Source: Trichoplax adhaerens (lineage: Eukaryota; Placozoa; Uniplacotomia; Trichoplacea; Trichoplacidae). Taken from it: DNA of 52,736 bases. The DNA lies in contig NW_002060945.1 in NCBI RefSeq assembly GCF_000150275.1, positions 3,959,042 to 4,011,777 of the forward strand, written 5' to 3'. A program made the translations under genes and the position numbers. The notes below the pieces were generated by a model, which did no database searches, was not told the DNA's origin, and saw only the letters and a program-made list of their open reading frames with translations. Below, piece by piece: positions 43,401-52,400 of the stretch (positions are counted from its first letter, which is position 1; each line of letters begins with the position of its first letter).

Positions 43401-46400
43401 AACGTTTTTAGTGTACGTATAGTTTATCTTAAATAATGATGCCTAACATTTATATACACATAGCTAAATATTCTACAGTTGAAACTCTTTACCGATGTAA
43501 TACAATGTGACTTACTAGTACACCGAACGCCGGCTATATCGTATCTAGAACATCCATTACTGATACTTCCCCATCCAGAGCCGCGAGAGCAATCTGAAAC
43601 TCTACTTTCATTTCCTCTACAATATAGATTGCTTAACCACATTAACGTGTAATTCTGATTTCCATAGTACGAGCAACAGTAAGAGCGCGAGGCGTTAGGA
43701 TAACCTAACTGACGACATACAACTTGTGCATCGTTTATATCAAAGGAATAGTGACATATCGAGCCCCAGGTTCCGTTATGATAGATTTCGACATTGCCCT
43801 CATTCGGTCCAGCAGCGTTATACTGAGCCACTAATCTAACGCTACCATCAGCAATTGGTCCTATTACGTTTTATTAACGTTAAAAATTGTTATACAAAAT
43901 CATATAAGCATAGTATTTTCGAACTCGTTATCACTTACAACTAAAATAAAATATCTAATAGTACAATTAAAAGTTTACTGCTTGAAAATAATATTATTGA
44001 TATTACTGTAAGAGCTGTAATACGAGCATATCATAATAGCAACCTTCTTGACAGTTCGATCCATAGTATCCATCTGGACATAAACATACATAACTAGTAT
44101 GTTGATCAATACATGTTGCATTGGCTGAACAAGGGTTAGAAGCGCATTCATTTACACCTAGACGATGTTATCAATCACAAAAATAATTACTATTACAAAG
44201 AATATATTTTACGACACCGTAGCATTTCCTGAAATACTATACTACCTATCTTGTAGTGTAGTATTATATTCGTATCATGAATTTCCATTAAAGTAGCTGT
44301 TACAATAAATATTATCAACTACGGTATTAGTTACAATCCAAAACTATCTCAACAATATTCAGCCATAAATCTAAACAATAAACCAAAGAATACATAAACT
44401 ACATTCTACTTACTCATTTGGCATTGCTGTCCGGTCCAACCGTATAGGCAACTACAATTATATCCGCCAGTAGAGTTACTGGTACATGTCCCATGAACAC
44501 ACGGATATGATGCGCAACTTCCAGCTGAAATTAATTTCAAACATTAAAAATTTAAATAGGGTAATTTCTAGTAAATTTTGGTAAGAAAGTATATCCCGAA
44601 ATAGTTCCGAAACAGTTTAAAAATAATGTATTCGATACAGTATAGGTATACAGGCCACAATAATAATATCTCTTCGGAGATATATGATATCGAGTTTTCC
44701 AATGATAAGGTTTCGTAACTGCGTCTGCATAAAATGCTCAATACTAGCTCGCTTCACTAAGATACGATCGTTCACAAGTATCTATCTGTATAATATATCG
44801 TCTCTTTAATTACCGAAATACCCGTAAAAGCTATTGATTTATCGCACCTTAACCCATAGTGCTTTACTAATACATTTCCTCTTCTGAATTACTATCTACC
44901 GTATACAATTATTTCGATATGTATGCGTATACGAGTATACCGTTTAATTCTATATTAATGTAAATTTATTATTTAATATGCTACTAATTACCTATACATT
45001 GGACTCCCGCGTAAGTACTTCGCCCACACGAGCTTGTTACATTCCACCCAGAAGAAGGACAGTCTGTTAATTTACTTTCATTCCCAGAGCAGCCCACATT
45101 GGAGAGCCAAATATGTTTTACAGTACTGCCAAAATTTGAACAGCAATAACTGGATGATACATTACCATATCCTAATTGCCTACAAGCAACAAGAGCGTCG
45201 TTTGTACTCCACGAATAATGACAAATTGCACCCCACATTCCATCATGATATATTTCTACATTTCCTCTATCAGGACCGTAGTTGTATGCGCTATAAAGTC
45301 TGAGATCGCCATCATTTACAGGACCTATTCGGTAATAAAGGTATTATATATTTCCCTTTATAGATCACCATCATTGTTACACTATCATCGAGTAGCATCT
45401 ACAGTAGCTTAGTTTTTGTTGTATGTTAGCAAGTATATAATATTATTAAACACTTTCTCACTGATTTCTAAATACGTACCTTTACTGCTCAATCTAACAA
45501 TACGAAAATCTTTTATACATAGTAAAAAAGTGTGATTGATGATGTCGCCGATATCCAATATTATTCGAACAGATAGTACCGTAACATTTTGTGGTTTATT
45601 TTATCTCAAACACTAAAAACTTACCTTGACTACAATTAGAGCCATAATAACCTTGTGGGCACTTACACGAGTAACCAAGAAATAGATCTATACAAGTAGC
45701 GTTACCAGAACATGGACTGGAGATACATTCGTTAATTTCTATTACGAGAATCGGAGGTATTTATTCGATTAGTAATTAAATAGTAATGTACAATCTTGTA
45801 AACATATTTTAATTATACAATTATACAAGTGATATCGGTAGATCAGGGTAGTACTTTAGCTTGATAAATATTCGTAGTATTTATTTTACCGTTTAGATCT
45901 TGCACTAACGAAACTGCGTTATATTGAAGTTTTATAACAATTTTATAATATATTTTAATGCAGTACGCGTACGTAGATATAATGTGTAACAGATTATTGT
46001 GTTAATTTACCGATTTCGCAGTTTTGACCAGTCCATCCTGCCTCACATGAACAGTTATAGTCTCCACCCATAGTCGTATTACTTACACAGGTACCGTGGA
46101 CACAGGGAAATGAACCACAACTACCAACTATCGATAATCATAATTATAATTATAGATATATATATATCATGAACATACGAGAATATTATTAATTTTTAAT
46201 AAACTTAAAATATGATTTCGGATTAATGTTATTCACTGTAAATGAATATTTTACGGCCATTCTAATATTTTTGGTATTAATAGGCCATAAGTTGTGTTAA
46301 AACTGCGGTATTAGATCGTTCCTGTGGATGATATTTAATACTTGAGCTTTGACTTATTCAAAATACGAGTAGAGTCTACGTTCGTTATACTTTGCGTACC

Positions 46401-49400
46401 GTAAGTACTTACATATTTTACTTTGAACATACTATTAGTATGATTTATAGCTCAAACGTGATTATACTAGTACTCGTAATTTCCACAATTCAAATAATAT
46501 AATTAGTAAATAGTAGTATGTGGCAATGCTTACACATACGTACTGTACAACTAGGTAACTATAAACTAATTGACACATACAGTATTTTATCAACATTCTA
46601 CAGTATATTGCTAGGCAGTTTACAATGAAACTGACTAATACGCGTATATCAGATTTTAAGCTGTATATTAGTTTTTCTAGTATTAAGTTCTCCAACAAGT
46701 AAATCTTTATATGTAAACGAATATCCAATCGATATTACATTATAGACACGAATAATTGTTCAATTTATTATTACCTGTACAAGTTATAGCGAGATTACTG
46801 TAGGTTGAGCATCCAGTATTATTCCATCCGGTATACGTACATTGAGCTAAACTAGTTTCTGTACCATTGCAATTTACATTACTTAGCCATACTGGCCCAC
46901 TAGTGTAGCCATAAGTACCGCAGCAAGAATAGCCTGACGCATTTGTGTAACCTAATTGACGACAAGCGACTCTGGCTTCCTTCATGTTAAATCCGTAATA
47001 GCAAATAGAGCCCCATACATTATTGTGATAAACTTCTACTCTTCCCTTATTCGGAGTAGGACCATTTACTAGTCGAATTGGTAACTGACTATTGGAACCT
47101 ACGTATGAAAACGTTAAATCAGAAAACAAGGTAATACTATACGAACATGCATAGCCAATGATGCGTATTTTAAAACAGCCTCGGACTGTATCACATACAT
47201 AACAGCAATCGTGAAGAATATTATATTATATATCGTACAATAAGCTACGAGTATATATGCTATATATTATCTTACGTACTTTCATAACAGAATGGTCCTA
47301 CGTAGCCTGGTGCACAGTTACATTCGTATCTTCCAATAAGGTTACTACAAGTAGCATTACTTGCGCAAGGCGAAGAACTACATTCGTCAATATCTATATT
47401 AATTAAATATTGAAATACTTATTTCATGATGCACGGTATTACAATATTAATATTCTATTAAAATAACATAACACTAAAGTGTATAATACACATAAAATAT
47501 CTTTTATAATAATGTAATCAATACAACTGCTATAATTATCTATAATTAACATTATTGCAGATTTTTCAAGGAAAATCGTCAGAATAATAGTTTATATAAA
47601 GCATAGAATAATACGATGTTGAAGTAAGAAACTGACGATCTCGTATTGTAATTTCAGTATGAAGTAATCATACAGTTACGCATATGTGTTGTATTATATA
47701 GTAAAAATATTGTCTATACTCTATAATAGACGATATTAATCCACTATTCGTACATTAATATTATTATTCTGCTGTACGTCGTCTACCTGATTGACATTCA
47801 TTCCCGGTGTATCCATTTATACAAGAGCAGTTATAACCGATTCCTGAAGAGCCTACCATGCAGGTACCACCATTTAAGCATGGATTTGAGTAACAATCGC
47901 TTCCTAATTTTAGATGTTTTGATATATTTGTTTATAAAATATAATATTGAAAGTTACTTATTACATATTATTTAATAAATTCGTGTGCTAGTAGTATTTA
48001 TGTTATAGTACATTAATTTTAATAATAAAACAATTTAGTACAGTACATGTAGAACCATACTTACGGATATTACAGTTTGTTCCCACATAGCCCGGCGAAC
48101 AAGAACAGTTATATGCACCGGGTTGATCGTAACATGTTCCGTTAACACAAGGATTAGATGCGCATTGATTAAAGTCTATTTCAAGTAAAATGGTAATTAG
48201 AGTCTATTAAACATGATACACAAACAATTCTTGTACATTGTGTAGTTATATAGAATATCTACATTATCATGTAAATTAAAAATACTGTTCGTTAGTGTCT
48301 TAGTAATACTAAAAACTCTATACTTGTATATAACAGGCGTTTAATATCTGACGGAACTTAGTAATATAGTAAATACCATAATAATGCTAATGGAATCTTT
48401 GAATTTGATAGAATTTCTGACAGTTAAACTACTGTGTATTTCTGTAGTACTGTCGTACTTTGTAGCTACAATACAAGTAACTATTGTAATTTTATCATTA
48501 CTTAAACAATCTCTAGTATCTAACTACCAAATTTAACAATGACGTCTAATATCTACAGAACGTAGATAGTACAATATTCTACAAGAATGAACTCTTTACC
48601 TATATAAATATGTAATATAACTTACCAGTACATCTTACACCTGCCACATCGTATCTAGAACATCCATTACTGATACTTCCCCATCCAGAGCCGCGAGAGC
48701 AATCTGAAACTCTACTTTCATTTCCTCTACAATATAGATTGCTTAACCACATTAACGTGTAATACTTGTTATTTCCATAGTACGAGCAACAGTAAGAGTG
48801 CGAGGCGTTAGGATAACCTAACTGACGACATACAACTTGTGCATCGTTTATATCAAAGGAACGGTGACATATCGAGCCCCAGGTTCCGTTATGATAGATT
48901 TCGACATTGCCCTCATTCGGTCCAGCAGCGTTATACTGAGCCACTAATCTAACGCTACCATCAGCAATTGGTCCTATTACGTTGTATTAACGTTAAAAAT
49001 TGTTATACAAAATCATATAAGAATGGGTGTTTTCGAACTCGTAATCACTTATAATTAAATTAAAATATCTAATAGTAGAATTAGAATTTACTGCTAGCGC
49101 TATTATATCCTAATAGCAACCTTCTTGACAGTTCGATCCATAGTATCCATCTGGACATAAACATACATAACTAGTATGTTGATCAATACATGTTGCATTG
49201 GCTGAACAAGGGTTAGAAGCGCATTCATTTACACCTAGACGATGTTATCAATTACAAAAATAATTACTATTACATAGAATACTTTTTACAACGCCCTCGC
49301 ATTTCCTGGAAAACGGTATTATCTATTTTATAGTATAGTATTATATCTGTATTCTCAACGTTCGTTAAAGTAGCTGTTATAATAAATATTGTCAGCTATG

Positions 49401-52400
49401 ATATTGCTTATACTCCGAAAATATTTTAATAACATACAGCTATACATCTACACAATAGATCAAAGCACACATGAATCACATTCTACTTACTCATTTGGCA
49501 TTGCTGTCCGGTCCAACCATACGAACAACTGCAATTATATCCGCCAGTAGAGTTACTAGTACATGTCCCATGAACACATGGATATGATGCACAACTTCCA
49601 GCTGAAATTAATTTTAAATATTCAAATTTAGCCATAGACTAGTCTTTAGTAAATTTAGACAGAGAATACATCCCGATACAGCTCTCAAATGCGCGTAGTA
49701 TTATTCAATACAGAACCGGCATATACTGTATCTTGGGATAGTAATATCTTCAGTAACAGAAACAACATTACATCGCGGTTTTCAATATAAGAACATTATA
49801 TTACAGTATTTATCGTATATTATTTATTAGTAAATTCGTAAGTTGCCATTGTCCTGTATTTACTTAATGAATTAATTAACTGTATTGTAGAAACATCTCA
49901 CATTCACTCAATGCTGATAAAATCGTAAAGTCGGCCGTGATTACGCAGGCGTAATCTATACAACAACGTAATACAAATACATCAAGAATTGGAATCTAAG
50001 TTCAAGAAATATTTGAAGCTGTAATTATAAATTGTAACTTATAATATCGATATCTCTTAAGAGTATGTAAGCATAGAAATATTTAGAGTTGGTTAATTAA
50101 CCGACTTATAAAATCATCATATAGTAAACAGACGATCCTAAGAAGATTTCGTAACCGTCTCTATATGATGTTCGATATTGGCTCACTTCATTAAGACGTA
50201 ATCGTTCACAATTATCTATTCGTATACAGTATAATGCACTGTCTATTTAATTACCGAAATAACGTAAAAAGCTTTCGATTTATTCCACCTTGCAACGTAA
50301 CTTAGTATACAATCACTGTCATTGTCGATTAATTTTCCATTCAATTTGATGTAAACACAAAAAAATTTGTGTAGATCTACTAATTATTCAATTAGACGTG
50401 ACTATTCATAAAAATGTTGTGTTCTTATTTGAACATTAATACTGTAACATAAAAAGGAGTTCCTAATAGGAAGTGAAGAAAATAGTAAAACTATTTTTTA
50501 ATTTACTTTTGCGTAAAACTTACTTAAACAAGTAACTCCTGCGTAATTGTAATTATTGCAAGATCCAGTATCAGTCCAATTGGATCGAGAACACTGCAAT
50601 AAAGAGGTTTCGTTTCCTGTACATCCCAGATATCTTAGCCATATCTGAATGCGTGCAGAACCATATTGTGAGCAACATTGGTATGTAGATACATTTGCAA
50701 ATCCTAATTGCCTGCAGGCTACTTGAGCATCCTGCATACTCCAGCCATGATCGCAAATTGCACCCCAACGACCGTCATGATATATTTGTACATTGCCTCT
50801 CGTAGAATCGTAACCTTTTCCAACAAGTCTAAGCGCTCCCTCTGCTACGGGACCTATGAAATAATGATATGTAAATTATTGCAAAAAGAATAAATTACCT
50901 GATGAACAATATCACATTTACAAAGATAATCCTTAACACCTTAAACTAACGATTTGAATATAGAAGAGATAATTAAGCTGTCTCACCTTCAGCACAGTTT
51001 GATCCATAATACCCTTCTGGACATTTGCACGTGTAAGCTTGAAACTGATCAACACACGTAGCATTACTTGAACACGGATTAGAAGCACATTCGTTAGTCC
51101 CTGAAAGGAGTTAAAATTAATAATAATGAGATTATAATAGGTATAGCCTCGGACATATCTTATTTTAACCATGGCGAAAATAATACCGATTCTTAACTAA
51201 AATGACAGTATCGTTAAATCAATAACTATAAAATAAACTCTATCTGAAGATCTCCAAGTAATTATTCATAGTATCAATCTCACAATAATGTTATTAACGT
51301 ATATAAAAGAAATATCATCGCCAATCATAAAGTTACCAGCTTCACACTGTTTGCCAGTCCACCCTGGCGAGCAACTACAATTATAACCAACTCCCAAAGT
51401 TGCGTTACTGATGCAAGTTCCATGAACGCAAGGGAAGGATCCGCATGCGCCAACTGTGAACAAAATTTATTTTTAATGCAGTTCTAAGAGCATGCCAACG
51501 GGTAAAAAAACAAGAAGTCAAATTCTTTTACTAAAATTTACATACCAGTACATTCAATGCCGGCTTCGTCGTAACGTTGACAACCAGTGTTATTCCATCC
51601 AGTGTATGAGCATGCAGATAGACTACTTTCAGAGCCAGTACAGTTAACATTACTTAGCCATATTGGGCCATTTCCATATCCAAAATATGAACAGCAATAA
51701 TAGGATGATACATTAGTGTAACCTAGCTGTCTGCATACGACTCTAGCATCCTCAATTCCAAATTCTCGATGGCATACAGATCCCCACTGATTGTTATAAA
51801 ATACTTCCAATCTTCCAGCATTTGGCTTATATCCATTTACTAGTCGTATAGGTATAGTGATGTTTGTACCTTTGTTTGAAGCAACATTGTAAGATATTGA
51901 GTATCAGCTTGCCGATAAAAATACTTTAAGTCTATGTCGCTACATATAATTAAAGAAATTAAAATACGATAATAACATACAGCATAAGATTCAGGCTAAC
52001 CATATAATTATAGATCTAATCGTGCTACCAATATAATCAAGTAAAGAACAAATCTATCAAATGTCAAAACTGAATAACTTGATTCTAATGTGCTATCTAT
52101 TACATACAATTTTGACTATTAAACTATATCAACATGATTTAGGAAATTAAGCTGCAGTTGCAGTTATGTAAAATGTATGTGCAAATGTATTTTTAATAGA
52201 AAAAAATAATTACAAAACGTAATAAAACGAAATAAAAACTATTCTAATCTCCCGAAAGTAATACTTGTCTATAATTCATCAGATAAGGTATAGTACTTAG
52301 CATATCTTAATACAATTAGCTACTCTCAAAACCTGAGGTTAGGAAACTATAACTTCGTAAATGATTATAATGTTTTTGATACATAACGTAAAACATGCAT

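Noticed and set aside
46462-46728. 88-codon minus-strand frame in an intron
   Set aside because: Low-complexity hydrophobic translation of AT-rich intron DNA between an EGF and an SRCR exon, with no domain.
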